Shown here piece by piece: positions 34,525 to 42,337 of a DNA stretch of 42,339 nt. Within the stretch, counting starts at the first letter, position 1. Each line of letters starts with the position of its first letter. The stretch spans positions 1-42,339 of the forward strand of contig NZ_LSIJ01000031.1 of assembly GCF_001556185.1 (NCBI RefSeq), read 5' to 3'. The translations under genes were made by a program, and so were the position numbers. Source of the DNA: Sphingomonas sp. CCH10-B3. GTDB taxonomy: Bacteria > Pseudomonadota > Alphaproteobacteria > Sphingomonadales > Sphingomonadaceae. Under the pieces are notes generated by a model. The model had not been told where the DNA came from, made no database searches, and worked only from the letters and a program-made list of their open reading frames with translations.

Positions 34525-35970
34525 TCAGCCGCCGGTGACACCGGCTGCGGTGACCTTCTGGCCCTGCTTCAGGCCGATCGGGAACTTGGCGAGATAGGCA
34601 TTGGGCTTGGAGCCATCGAAGGTGACGCCATCAATGAAGCCGCCCTGTTCGCCGCGAAAGCCGTTGGTTTCGGGGACGCTGTCCGCAGGGATCTTGCCAT
34701 CGGCCACCAGTTTCTTGGCAGCGGCAAGGTAAAGGTCAGGGCGATAGACCGCCTTGGCGGTATCGAAATACCACTGGTCGTCCTTGTCGCTGGCGATCTG
34801 CCCCCAGCGGCGCATCTGAGTGAGATACCAGACCGCGTCCGAATAGAACGGGTAGCCCGCATACTTGTCGAAGAAGATGTTGAAGCCCTTGGCTTCGCGG
34901 GTATCGCCCGGCGCGAAGGTGAATACCCCGGTCATCGATGCCGCGATCACCGCTGCATCGGCGCCCACGTAGTTCGGGCGGCTGAGGATTTCGACCGCTT
35001 CCTTGCGGTTCTTGCCCCCGTCAGCATCAAGCCAAGCTTGCGCCTTGATGATCGCGCGCAACAGCGCAGCAGTGGTCGCGGGGTTCTTTTCGGCAAAGTC
35101 CTTGCGCAGACCCAGCACCTTCTCCGGGTTGTTGTTCCAGATTTCGTTATCGGTGATAATCGGCACGCCGATCTTCTTGGCGACCGCCGCCTGGTTCCAC
35201 GGCTCGCCCACGCTGTAACCCTCGATCGTGCCCGCTTCGAGGGTTGCTGGCATCTGCGGCGGCGGGGTGACCGACAGCTTGACGTCCGCCCCGACCACGC
35301 CCTGCACATCACCTTCGGTGTAGTAGCCGGGGTTGAGGCCCCCGGCGGCGAGCCAGTAGCGGATTTCGTAATTGTGGGTGCTGACCGGGAAGACCATGCC
35401 CATGTTGAAGGGCTTGCCCTCGGCCTTAAACTTGGCGACGACCGGCTTGAGCACGCTGGCCGGGATCGGGTGGGTGGGCTTGCCGCCCGCATCCTTGGGC
35501 AGGCCCGGTTCGATCATGCCCCAGACCTTGTTCGACACCGTGATGGCATTGCCGTTGAGATCGAGGCTGAGCGGCGCGATCAGATCGGCCTTGGTCCCGT
35601 AACCAATGGTCGCGGCAATCGGCTGCCCGGCGAGCATGTGCGCCCCGTCCAACTGTCCCGCGATCACCCCATCGAGCAGCACCTTCCAGTTCGCCTGCGG
35701 CTCAAGCGTGACGTTGAGGCCTTCCTCGGCAAAGAAGCCTTTCTCCTTGGCGATGGCGAGCGGCGCCATGTCGGTGAGCTTGATGAAGCCGAGCTTGAGG
35801 TTGGGCTTCTCGATTGCGCCATCGACCGTTGCGGCCACGACATTCTCGCCCGAACCATCCGCCGATGCCCCGCATCCGGCGAGCGCCACACTGGCTAGGA
35901 CCGCAGCGATCAGCCCGCGCCGGTCGAATGAGAAGTGCCCCTTGATGTGCCGGGTGGGTGTCATTGTCAT
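34525..35970 (-). CDS. nrtA: Nitrate-binding lipoprotein (NrtA-like)
   Basis: This 481-residue protein of the NrtA/CmpA family binds nitrate outside the inner membrane and hands it to NrtB. Its signal has Arg17-Arg18 before the hydrophobic core and a lipobox LAGC with Cys33, so it is probably a lipoprotein, perhaps exported by Tat. The core has KLGFIKLTDMAPLAIAKEKGFFAEEGL and DLNGNAITVSNKVW, as in nitrate-binding homologues. ATG 35970 follows AAAGGACC; the longer frame upstream would run through the terminator. Expression should be controlled by the leader at 35998-36120. Confidence 0.9.
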   Translation of the reverse strand: MTMTPTRHIKGHFSFDRRGLIAAVLASVALAGCGASADGSGENVVAATVDGAIEKPNLKLGFIKLTDMAPLAIAKEKGFFAEEGLNVTLEPQANWKVLLDGVIAGQLDGAHMLAGQPIAATIGYGTKADLIAPLSLDLNGNAITVSNKVWGMIEPGLPKDAGGKPTHPIPASVLKPVVAKFKAEGKPFNMGMVFPVSTHNYEIRYWLAAGGLNPGYYTEGDVQGVVGADVKLSVTPPPQMPATLEAGTIEGYSVGEPWNQAAVAKKIGVPIITDNEIWNNNPEKVLGLRKDFAEKNPATTAALLRAIIKAQAWLDADGGKNRKEAVEILSRPNYVGADAAVIAASMTGVFTFAPGDTREAKGFNIFFDKYAGYPFYSDAVWYLTQMRRWGQIASDKDDQWYFDTAKAVYRPDLYLAAAKKLVADGKIPADSVPETNGFRGEQGGFIDGVTFDGSKPNAYLAKFPIGLKQGQKVTAAGVTGG

Positions 35971-35997
35971 TGGTCCTTTCGCCCCGAAATCGAACGC

Positions 35998-36120
35998 AAA
36001 AAAGCCGCCTCGTCGCATCCCCGGACAGGGACAAAACGGGCGGCGTCGTTGCCACAAATTTTTCGCATCACGCGAGGGAGAGTACGATTCCTACGTCGGA
36101 GCCGTGTCTCGCGTACGAAT
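35998..36120 (-). promoter_or_regulatory. ANTAR-type leader with intrinsic terminator before nrtA
   Basis: On the minus strand the leader has the hairpin GUGGC-AACGAC-GCCGC (36055-36040), with a six-base loop that has A at position 1 and G at position 4, as in RNA targets of ANTAR proteins. Its 3' half overlaps the 5' arm of an intrinsic terminator: GCCGCC (36044-36039) pairs with GGCGGC (36009-36004), followed by six T residues (36003-35998). Hairpin and terminator are thus mutually exclusive, the logic of NasT antitermination. A hairpin further up (36111-36085: CGTAC... stem around GAG-ACACGG-CTC) could be the first hairpin but lacks G at loop position 4. Confidence 0.7.
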
Positions 36121-36170
36121 CGAATAACCCAAGTTGATGGAAATCGCAAACCCCCTTTTGCGCCGCAGCA

Positions 36171-37379
36171 TCATTTTTGCGATGCAATATATTCCGGGAG
36201 GCGGTCGGGATCGAAACTGATGCCGTCGAAAAAGGTGTTGTTTTCCATAAGCATCGTGCCCGCGTGGGTGTGGGCTTCGAGCGCCTGCGACAGGCTCCCT
36301 TCGACCTTCGAGCTCGACGTCGGCAATTGTCCCGGCATGTCGCGCAGAGCGCTGCGATAAACATCCGGGCGGAACACCCGCGCGGCGGCGTTCGCCTGCC
36401 CGGCATCATATTCCAGCCCGTCCCAGCGCACCAGCTGGCTGTAGAGCCATTCCGATTGGCTGACCCATGGGAAATTCGCTGCTTCCCGGTGCTGGAACAT
36501 GAAATCGGGATAGTGCCGCGCCGCCTCGCCCTGCTTAAGCACAAGCCGATCGGAGATCGCGCGAAGCAGCAGCGTGGCGGAGGCATCGCAATATTCTGGC
36601 CGGGCGAGGATCGCGGCATTGGTTTCCCAGTTGGCCGGATCGACAAAATGCTCGCCCGCCCGGTGCATGGCGCGGATCAGCCCTTCGACCGACGGGCGGA
36701 TTTCCTCCAGCCGCTCGGTCCGCAGCGCCAGCACCTTCTCCACCCCGCGCCGCCAGATTTGCGCCGTGGCGAGCACGATTTGCCCCACGCCCTTGTCCAC
36801 TGCGATCGAATTCCACGGCTCGCCCACGCACGACCCATCGATCTCGCCCGCCGCCAGCGCGTCGGCGCTGAAGGGCGGGGCGACGGTGACGATCTCGATA
36901 TCGACATCGGGCCGGATGCCGCATCCGGCCAGCCAATACCGCAGCATGTAATTGTGGCTGGAATAGCGATGGACGACCCCGAAGCGCAGCCGCTCCCCCG
37001 CATCGCGCCGCCGGGCCGCAAGCGCCCTCAGCCGCCCACCAAGTTCGGTGGGATCGGACAGCGTGCCATCGCACCCAAGTTCCTGCGCAAGCCGGTTCGA
37101 GACCGTAATGGCATTGCCATTGAGCCCCAGCACAAACGGCGCGGCAATGCTTTGCGCCGGCCGGCCGCGGCCCAGCGTCGTGGCGATCGCCAAAGGAGCC
37201 AGCATGTGCGCCGCATCGCTGTGCCCGTAGAGCAGCCGGTCCAACACCGTCGCCCACGAAACATCGCGCACGAAGCTCAGCTCAAGGCCCTCTTCTGCGG
37301 CAAAGCCATGTTCCTGCGCCAGGATCGGTAGGCACGCATCGATCAGCGGCAGAAACCCGATTGTCAGCCGCTCGGTCAT
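36171..37379 (-). CDS. nasS: Nitrate/nitrite sensor NasS
   Basis: This 402-residue protein is homologous to NrtA but begins MTERLTIGFLPLIDACLP with no signal peptide, so it stays in the cytoplasm. In NasS-NasT systems of Azotobacter and Paracoccus, NasS binds nitrate or nitrite and then frees NasT; without ligand it holds NasT inactive. It shares with NrtA the segment GLNGNAITVSNRLA near the ligand pocket. Its start overlaps the nasT stop by three bases, the usual coupling. It precedes the terminator-containing leader of nrtA. Confidence 0.88.
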   Translation of the reverse strand: MTERLTIGFLPLIDACLPILAQEHGFAAEEGLELSFVRDVSWATVLDRLLYGHSDAAHMLAPLAIATTLGRGRPAQSIAAPFVLGLNGNAITVSNRLAQELGCDGTLSDPTELGGRLRALAARRRDAGERLRFGVVHRYSSHNYMLRYWLAGCGIRPDVDIEIVTVAPPFSADALAAGEIDGSCVGEPWNSIAVDKGVGQIVLATAQIWRRGVEKVLALRTERLEEIRPSVEGLIRAMHRAGEHFVDPANWETNAAILARPEYCDASATLLLRAISDRLVLKQGEAARHYPDFMFQHREAANFPWVSQSEWLYSQLVRWDGLEYDAGQANAAARVFRPDVYRSALRDMPGQLPTSSSKVEGSLSQALEAHTHAGTMLMENNTFFDGISFDPDRLPEYIASQK

Positions 37380-37957
37380 TGCCCGTCTCCCATCAGCTCA
37401 TGCGCGGTCACGACGGCTTCAGCGATGTCGATGATGCGCCGGTTGGTCGACATCGCCTTCTTGCGCAGTTCGGCATAGGCCGCCGGCTCACCGATGTTCC
37501 TGGTTTTCATCAGGATGCGCTTCGCCTTGTCGATCGTATCGCGCTCGGCGAGCTTGCCTTGCGCTTCGGCCAATTCATGCTGAAGCCGCGCGAAGGCATG
37601 AAACCGCTGGATCGTCATCTTGAGCAGGGGCGCGATCCGGTGGGCCGACAGCCCGTCCACCACATAGGTCGATACGCCTGCGTCGATCGAAGCGGCAATC
37701 TGGTCGTCATCGCTGCGATCGACGAACATGGCGATCGGATGATCGAGCGCACGGCTGACGGCGAAGTATTCCTCAAGCACATCGCGAGAGGGGTTCCCGA
37801 GATCCATGAAGATGACATCGGGTGCGATCTCAGCGATGCGTGCGACCAGCCCGGTGCGCGAGGTGAGGGTGAAGATCTCGCATCCCTCGAGCGCGGACAG
37901 CCCTTCCTCGATAATCGAGGCCCGGGGGGCGCTTTCATCGACAATCGCAATCCGCAT
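37376..37957 (-). CDS. nasT: ANTAR-domain antiterminator NasT
   Basis: This 193-residue regulator has a receiver-like domain (MRIAIVDESAPR at the start; DVIFMDLG with the conserved Asp) and a C-terminal ANTAR RNA-binding domain (LAERDTIDKAKRILMKTRNIGEPAAYAELRKKAMSTNRRIIDIAEAVV). It should bind the leader before nrtA and prevent terminator formation when NasS releases it. ATG 37957 opens on the receiver fold; the longer frame to 37993 adds 12 residues without support. It is the first gene of the cluster, so its promoter lies in 37958-38359. Confidence 0.9.
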   Translation of the reverse strand: MRIAIVDESAPRASIIEEGLSALEGCEIFTLTSRTGLVARIAEIAPDVIFMDLGNPSRDVLEEYFAVSRALDHPIAMFVDRSDDDQIAASIDAGVSTYVVDGLSAHRIAPLLKMTIQRFHAFARLQHELAEAQGKLAERDTIDKAKRILMKTRNIGEPAAYAELRKKAMSTNRRIIDIAEAVVTAHELMGDGQ

Positions 37958-38359
37958 GGCGCTTGTGTGCAATGCAGCATGGAGTGATGGCAAGCCTTTA
38001 GTGCGGTAGAGGATTGCCTTGCCGCCTTTGGCGATCTTGCGGCCTGCCCCGATGCAACCGAGGCAGGCCTACAGGGCCGCAAATCCTTGCCCCCGGTTTC
38101 CGATACGCTTCCCCAGGATTTGGCGGATGCAAAGCTGCCATTCCGAATTCCACCCACGACCGGCCATGAGCGGGGCCAATGCTCGATCCTGAAAGCTGTC
38201 TTGCGGCTTTGCCACGCTTCTGAAAAATTTCCGCCCTTCAGCAACCGACCCCACAGCGGTCGTAGCGCAAATTCTGCGCGGGCGTTTGAAGCCGAGCCAA
38301 GCTGAGGGAATAAGACACGCCCTTCCCACATCGCACATTGCGCGTGCTTCTTGACTTCT
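37958..38359. other. Intergenic region upstream of nasT
   Basis: No supported gene is seen here. It should hold the nasT promoter on the minus strand, but no clear -35/-10 pair was found. GGCCTGCC (38041-38048) and GGCAGGCC (38062-38069) form an 8-bp hairpin without a T-run. An 89-codon minus frame (38069-38338) lacks a ribosome-binding site or recognisable domain; it may be a degraded gene or spurious. Confidence 0.45.
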
Positions 38360-38393
38360 GTCACCTAAAGGTTACTTGTAACCCCTAGGTTAC
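38351..38393 (+). promoter_or_regulatory. Promoter and tandem operators of the membrane-protein/XRE pair
   Basis: Two tandem dyads have the form GT(C/A)ACC-NNNN-GGTTAC: GTCACC-TAAA-GGTTAC at 38360-38375 and GTAACC-CCTA-GGTTAC at 38378-38393, an 18-bp step. They also create the inner palindrome GGTTAC-TT-GTAACC. TTGACT (38351-38356) and TACTTG (38373-38378) could be the -35 and -10 boxes, so the dyads cover the promoter. Autorepression by the XRE protein is inferred. Confidence 0.55.
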
Positions 38394-38405
38394 AGGAGCG
38401 ATGTA

Positions 38406-38846
38406 ATGGTCGACGATTTTGAAACAGCTGAGCAGTTTGGCAAAACCAGAGCGCTCGCCGCGCCCTTCATCGGCGCCTTCATATTGACGCTCCAGCAGGG
38501 TGTGGTGTTCGTATGGGACTGGGGCTCGACGTCATCGGGAGCGCTGTTTCAAGTCGCCGCGTGGCTGTTCTTCGCCGTCATGATGCTGCTGCTTCTCCTC
38601 TCGGGCGGAGGTTGGTTCCTGCCCCGAAAGGCCCGGGCGCTCGCGAATGATGAACCGACAAGGGCCAATCGCGACAGAGCAGTAAGAATTGGTTTTGTCG
38701 TTGCCATCATCACTTGCTTCCTCGTGGTGGCTGTCAGTCCTTTCGATCCGCTCCCTGCACAGCGAGCTGCCCATATTGTAGCCAGCATGGGCTTAGGCAC
38801 CGCCTTTGTGGCGCTCGGAATGGGAGAGCTTTCTTCCAATGGTTGA
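38406..38846 (+). CDS. Small membrane protein of an XRE-regulated pair
   Basis: This 146-residue protein has about four transmembrane segments (FIGAFILTLQQGVVFVW, LFQVAAWLFFAVMMLLLLL, RIGFVVAIITCFLVVAV and a C-terminal AHIVASMGLGTAFVALG). The family is not recognised. AGGAG lies about nine bases before ATG 38406. Its 3' end overlaps the start of the XRE regulator by eight bases, so the two are translated together. Pairs of a small membrane protein and a short XRE regulator are common, with unknown roles. Confidence 0.65.
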   Translation: MVDDFETAEQFGKTRALAAPFIGAFILTLQQGVVFVWDWGSTSSGALFQVAAWLFFAVMMLLLLLSGGGWFLPRKARALANDEPTRANRDRAVRIGFVVAIITCFLVVAVSPFDPLPAQRAAHIVASMGLGTAFVALGMGELSSNG

Positions 38847-39048
38847 GGAATTGGCAAACACCATTAAACTCCATCGCGAATCCGCCAACCTGACCCAGAT
38901 GGAATTGGCCGCGCGTATGGGTGTGAGCCGGAAGACCGTGAACACCGTGGAGAACGGCGTTTTCGCTCCTTCAGTCGTCATTGCGCTTAAGTTTGCCGAT
39001 GCTCTCGAAGTGTCGGTCGAGGAGCTGTTTCAGCTTCAGATCACGTAA
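38839..39048 (+). CDS. Short XRE-family regulator
   Basis: This 69-residue protein is one Cro/CI-type helix-turn-helix domain: IKLHRESANLTQMELAARMGVSRKTVNTVENGVFAPSV, then ALKFADALEVSVEELFQL. This matches the compact YozG-like XRE group. ATG 38839 lies inside the end of the membrane protein gene and is the start that leaves the domain intact. It is probably the repressor that binds the tandem dyads at 38360-38393. Confidence 0.75.
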   Translation: MVEELANTIKLHRESANLTQMELAARMGVSRKTVNTVENGVFAPSVVIALKFADALEVSVEELFQLQIT

Positions 39049-39128
39049 GCGTCCGGCGGATCAGCGGAGTTACAAATCCAGCGGTGAACCTGATACCTGC
39101 CGTTCCGAAATCCATCTGTGGACGCCCC

Positions 39129-39368
39129 AGAAGATGCAAGAGTAAAATCGGGTCTTGGCGGTAGTCGGATGCTGCCATCTGTCCGGCCTGTTTGCGCGGG
39201 CGTAGTGCCGCTGGCCCGTATGGGAGTTCGCGAACCGGATCCACATCACCCAGGCGTGTTCTGAGGCACTGTGGATTTCACTGGTTATCCGGTCCCGTCT
39301 CGCCGACTGTGGTGCCATACCCTCCTTCGGTCTCTTACCTCTACCGACGACCTCTGGTCCGCCTCAGC
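39129..39368 (-). ncRNA. Candidate bridge RNA region of the IS1111-type element
   Basis: This 240-bp stretch lies between the transposase stop and the subterminal repeat and has no supported gene. In the IS1111 group the guide (bridge) RNA that pairs with donor and target is encoded downstream of the transposase, whereas in the IS110 group it is upstream. The RNA fold and loops were not determined here; the call is from position only. Confidence 0.3.
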
Positions 39369-40406
39369 TTACGCTGCTGCCGCGACCGGAGCCCTGTAAT
39401 CCTCACCCTTCATCAGGACCGCCCAGATGATCCGTGCGGTCTTGTTCGCCAGTGCGACCGTGACCAGCATGCGGGGCTTTCTGGCCAGCATCTGCTCGAA
39501 CCAAGAGCCGCGCGGAGCACCACGCCTGCTGGCTTGCAGAACGACGGCGCTGCTGCCGATGATCAACAACCTTCGCAGCGTGCGCTCGCCCATCTTCGAG
39601 ATCGCCCCGAGCCGCTCCTTGCCGCCGGTCGAGTGCTGCCTTGGTGTGAGCCCGAGCCAAGCTGCAAAGTCGCGGCCCCTCGCAAAGCCTTCTACGGGCG
39701 GGGCCAGCGCCAGCAGCGCGGTTGCGGTGATCGGCCCGATGCCGGGGATTGTCATCAGCCGCCGGGCTGCTTCATCCTCGCGGGCACGCCTTGCGATCTC
39801 CTTGTCGAGCAACGCGACCTGCTCGTTCAGTTGCTCGAGCTGCCCGGTCATCACCAGGAACATCGATCGTGCCGCTTCAGGCAGCGATGCGCCGATCTCC
39901 TCGCCTTCCTCGAGCAGGCTTGCGAGCACGCTCACATGCGAGGGGCCCTTAGGCGCTACCCATCCGAACTCGGTCAGATGCCCCCTGATCGCATTGATCA
40001 GCTGCGTGCGCTGGCGCACCAGCAGATCGCGGGTGCGGAACACCATGCCCGCCGCCTGCTGCTCCTCGGTCTTGATCGCGGCATAGCGCATGCTTGGGCG
40101 CTGGGCTGCTTCGCAGATCGCCTCGGCATCGACCGCATCGTTCTTGTTCCGCTTCACGAACGGCTTCACGTAAGCTGGCGGGATCAGCTTCACCTCATGG
40201 CCGAGCGACGCGATCTCGCGCGCCCAGTGATGCGCTCCCCCGCAAGCCTCGAGCGCAACAACACACCGCGGCTGTGCGGCAAAGAACTCCAGCAGCTTCG
40301 CCCGGGTCAGCCGACGGCTGAACACCATCTGCCCCCGCGCATCCGCGCCGTGGGCATGAAAAACAGCCTTCGCAATATCGAGACCAATCGTGCTAACATC
40401 TGCCAT
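39369..40406 (-). CDS. IS110-family transposase (DEDD recombinase)
   Basis: This 345-residue protein has the N-terminal RuvC-like DEDD domain (IGLDIAKAVFHAHG with Asp10, CVVALEACGGAHHWA, KNDAVDAEAI with two Asp) and the C-terminal transposase_20 domain (RLMTIPGIGPITATALLA, then FAAWLGLTPRQHSTGGKERLGAISKMGERTLRRLLIIGSSAV with the likely catalytic Ser). The length is typical. The frame is intact, so the element may be mobile. GGAGG lies nine bases before ATG 40406. Confidence 0.9.
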   Translation of the reverse strand: MADVSTIGLDIAKAVFHAHGADARGQMVFSRRLTRAKLLEFFAAQPRCVVALEACGGAHHWAREIASLGHEVKLIPPAYVKPFVKRNKNDAVDAEAICEAAQRPSMRYAAIKTEEQQAAGMVFRTRDLLVRQRTQLINAIRGHLTEFGWVAPKGPSHVSVLASLLEEGEEIGASLPEAARSMFLVMTGQLEQLNEQVALLDKEIARRAREDEAARRLMTIPGIGPITATALLALAPPVEGFARGRDFAAWLGLTPRQHSTGGKERLGAISKMGERTLRRLLIIGSSAVVLQASRRGAPRGSWFEQMLARKPRMLVTVALANKTARIIWAVLMKGEDYRAPVAAAA

Positions 40407-40560
40407 GGACGCCTCCTTCTAGTGGTGATCAACACCTCCACTATGGCACATCGATGCCGTCGGGGGGCGTCCACCCCATCACCCACTTGTTGCCGATTTG
40501 AGGAGCGTCGGACATCGACAAAAGCGGCCATCGGAGCTTGCCCGACGGCCGCCACGTTGG

Positions 40561-41193
40561 TCAGATTTCGATACGCTCAGCGAGGACAAGTGCATCCTCC
40601 ACGTCGACACCGAGATAGCGGACCGTGTTCTCGATCTTGGAATGTCCCAGAAGAATCTGGACCGCACGTAGATTCCCCGTTGTCCGGTAGATCATGGCCG
40701 CCTTGGTTCGCCGCATGGAATGCGTGCCGTAGTCTTCACGCCGCAACCCGACTGCGGTGACCCATTCATCGACGAGCCGGGCATACTGCCGCGTGCTCAT
40801 CGGTTGACCGGAATGGATCCTGCTTGGGAACACAAAATCATCGATGGTGCCGCCACGTCGCAGAAGCCATGTCGCCAGGCTCGAGCGGGCGTCTGCGGTG
40901 ATTTCGAATTGCACTGGTCGGCCGGTCTTCCGCTGAATGATCATTGCGCGGTCGCGGACCTCCGATCCGGCCACGAGGTCGCCGATCTTGAGCTTCACAA
41001 GATCGCAGCCCCGCAGCTTGCTGTCGATCGCTAGGTCGAACAGAGCGCGGTCTCGGAGCCGTTCCTCGCGATCAAGGAAGAACCGGATCGCCCAAATCTG
41101 CTTCTGGGTGAGCGGCCGTTTGGTGCCGACGGTCTTGCCGGCATTCCACGAAACCCGATTTTGCATGGCTGGGTCGAGGTGTGAGTAGGTCAT
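40561..41193 (-). CDS. Small tyrosine recombinase
   Basis: This 210-residue recombinase consists of little more than the catalytic domain: DSKLRGCDLVKLKI (first Arg), GTHSMRRTKAAMIY (His-x-x-Arg), LLGHSKIENTVRYLG (second His and nucleophile Tyr). It belongs to a widespread group of short integrases in proteobacterial mobile elements, starting like MTYSHLDPAMQNR. ATG 41193 is preferred because the longer frame upstream adds 43 residues of no recognisable fold; GAGAAAGAAG precedes it. It lies next to, and was not interrupted by, the IS. Confidence 0.8.
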   Translation of the reverse strand: MTYSHLDPAMQNRVSWNAGKTVGTKRPLTQKQIWAIRFFLDREERLRDRALFDLAIDSKLRGCDLVKLKIGDLVAGSEVRDRAMIIQRKTGRPVQFEITADARSSLATWLLRRGGTIDDFVFPSRIHSGQPMSTRQYARLVDEWVTAVGLRREDYGTHSMRRTKAAMIYRTTGNLRAVQILLGHSKIENTVRYLGVDVEDALVLAERIEI

Positions 41194-41453
41194 CTTCTTT
41201 CTCCATGGCCTTGATTGGCCAAGAGGAAAGAACGGGTGTCGCCCGGCAACATCGCCCTTGCCGTGCCAAGGCAGCGTGAAAGCGGGCTCCGCCGCCTCAG
41301 GCACGCAAAGGCAAAAGGGCAACTTTCGGGATCTCGGAGCGGGCCCGCCTTATGACCGGGAATGGGTGGTGTTCTGCCATTCGGAAGTAGGCAATTAAGC
41401 AAGTAGTAGGTTGTCCCAAGTAGAATCAGGCTTGATTATCAGGGCTTGGTTTA

Positions 41454-42329
41454 ATGTATCGCTTCCTCCTTCTAGCGCTGGCAGCAGTCTGCCTCACAAT
41501 AATCGCGCTGGCCGACGGCGAGGGAGCGACGGACATGGCTCCGAAACCGGAGCCTCCGATTTGGAATCAAAAACACACAGCGCTGCCGGCGACGCACGTC
41601 GCGCCCTTTTCACCGGGGAGTAGTTGGAGCGGACGGCTCAATCCAGCAGGGACCGTCTTCGACTCCGGTTTCAGGGCGTTCTATTTTGATCGGACCGATC
41701 CATCATTCAAGCCAATTGAACGCCAAGTCGATTTCGCTGCTCTGTCGTACAGTTACGACGAACTACAGGGTATCGATTCGAATCGCCTAGGCGCGTACTG
41801 GGTTGGGAGGGTGAAATTCGAAAAGGACACGCTACGAAGGATAAATCTATCCCTCTCGAGAGCCTCCGCCCGTCTGTTTATCAATGGTATGCTGATTTAC
41901 GAGGGGAGCGAAAGCAAAAGCATCGACTATCGGTTCTCGGCAGGGTTCCACTTGATTGAAGTGGATTATATCAACAGGTGGCACACGACCAACTTTGCGG
42001 TTACCTTGGACGAGCCGTTTCCTGTTCGATCTCGTGCAGACATTACCAGTCAAATGTCGGAGTTGGATCTTTCGAACTACGATATCTACTATTTCGGTAC
42101 GTATGAGAATGATGTCGCTGGCGGGCAGATCGAAATTGAGCTCCCTGACAGCTCGCGCCCGGCGATTGTTTGGCTAGATTCGTATGATATGGTCAGGTGG
42201 TCGATTGGCCTCCCAAGTAGGCCGGTCTGGGCGATCGTGGCGAGCCATGAACCAGGCTCCTCGATCACGGGCGTAAGCAAGGAGCTGTCCGTCGTCAGAA
42301 CATTTGGCACAGGTCGCGGCGTAAATTAG
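41454..42329 (+). CDS. Secreted PA14-like protein, end inside the terminal repeat
   Basis: This 291-residue frame begins with a signal peptide or membrane anchor (MYRFLLLALAAVCLTIIALA). The middle (LGAYWVGRVKFEKDTLRRINL, ARLFINGMLIYEG, GFHLIEVDYINRW) has the look of a PA14-type beta-sandwich that binds sugars. The last about 14 codons ([13 protein letters not shown] and stop) lie in the 52-bp repeat, so the natural C-terminus may have been cut off. The start has only a weak ribosome-binding site. GC content and codon use look lower than in the nitrate cluster, judged by eye. Function unknown. Confidence 0.5.
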   Translation: MYRFLLLALAAVCLTIIALADGEGATDMAPKPEPPIWNQKHTALPATHVAPFSPGSSWSGRLNPAGTVFDSGFRAFYFDRTDPSFKPIERQVDFAALSYSYDELQGIDSNRLGAYWVGRVKFEKDTLRRINLSLSRASARLFINGMLIYEGSESKSIDYRFSAGFHLIEVDYINRWHTTNFAVTLDEPFPVRSRADITSQMSELDLSNYDIYYFGTYENDVAGGQIEIELPDSSRPAIVWLDSYDMVRWSIGLPSRPVWAIVASHEPGSSITGVSKELSVVRTFGTGRGVN

Positions 42330-42337
42330 CGGAGTGC
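42286..42337. repeat. Right copy of 52-bp terminal inverted repeat
   Basis: This is the exact reverse complement of positions 1-52. Its TGTC tip faces left, so the element lies beyond the right end of the window. Together the two copies suggest that the contig is bounded by the ends of one multicopy transposon. Two further bases (GG) follow before the window ends. Confidence 0.75.

Larger units (their letters stand above)
39110..40480 (-). mobile_element. IS110-family element, IS1111 group
   Basis: An 11-bp perfect inverted pair flanks the transposase gene: GTGGACGCCCC at 39118-39128 and GGGGCGTCCAC at 40464-40474. Subterminal inverted repeats of about 12 bp set the IS1111 group apart from other IS110 elements, and the size (about 1.37 kb) fits. 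The outer borders are approximate, since the family makes no clear target duplication. A non-coding stretch of about 240 bp lies downstream of the transposase, where IS1111 elements encode their bridge RNA. Confidence 0.7.

Noticed and set aside
34210..35898. A 562-codon plus-strand open frame
   Set aside because: It is antisense to nrtB and nrtA; a shadow of GC-rich third positions.
38041..38069. 8-bp hairpin as an intrinsic terminator
   Set aside because: There is no T-run on either strand, and it is not directly after a gene.
38069..38338. An 89-codon minus-strand frame upstream of nasT
   Set aside because: No start signal or domain; the region more likely holds the nasT promoter.
1..42337. 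The whole window as one transposon with 52-bp inverted ends
   Set aside because: The TGTC tips face inward to the window, so the element should lie outside it; and the window contains a full plasmid replication core.
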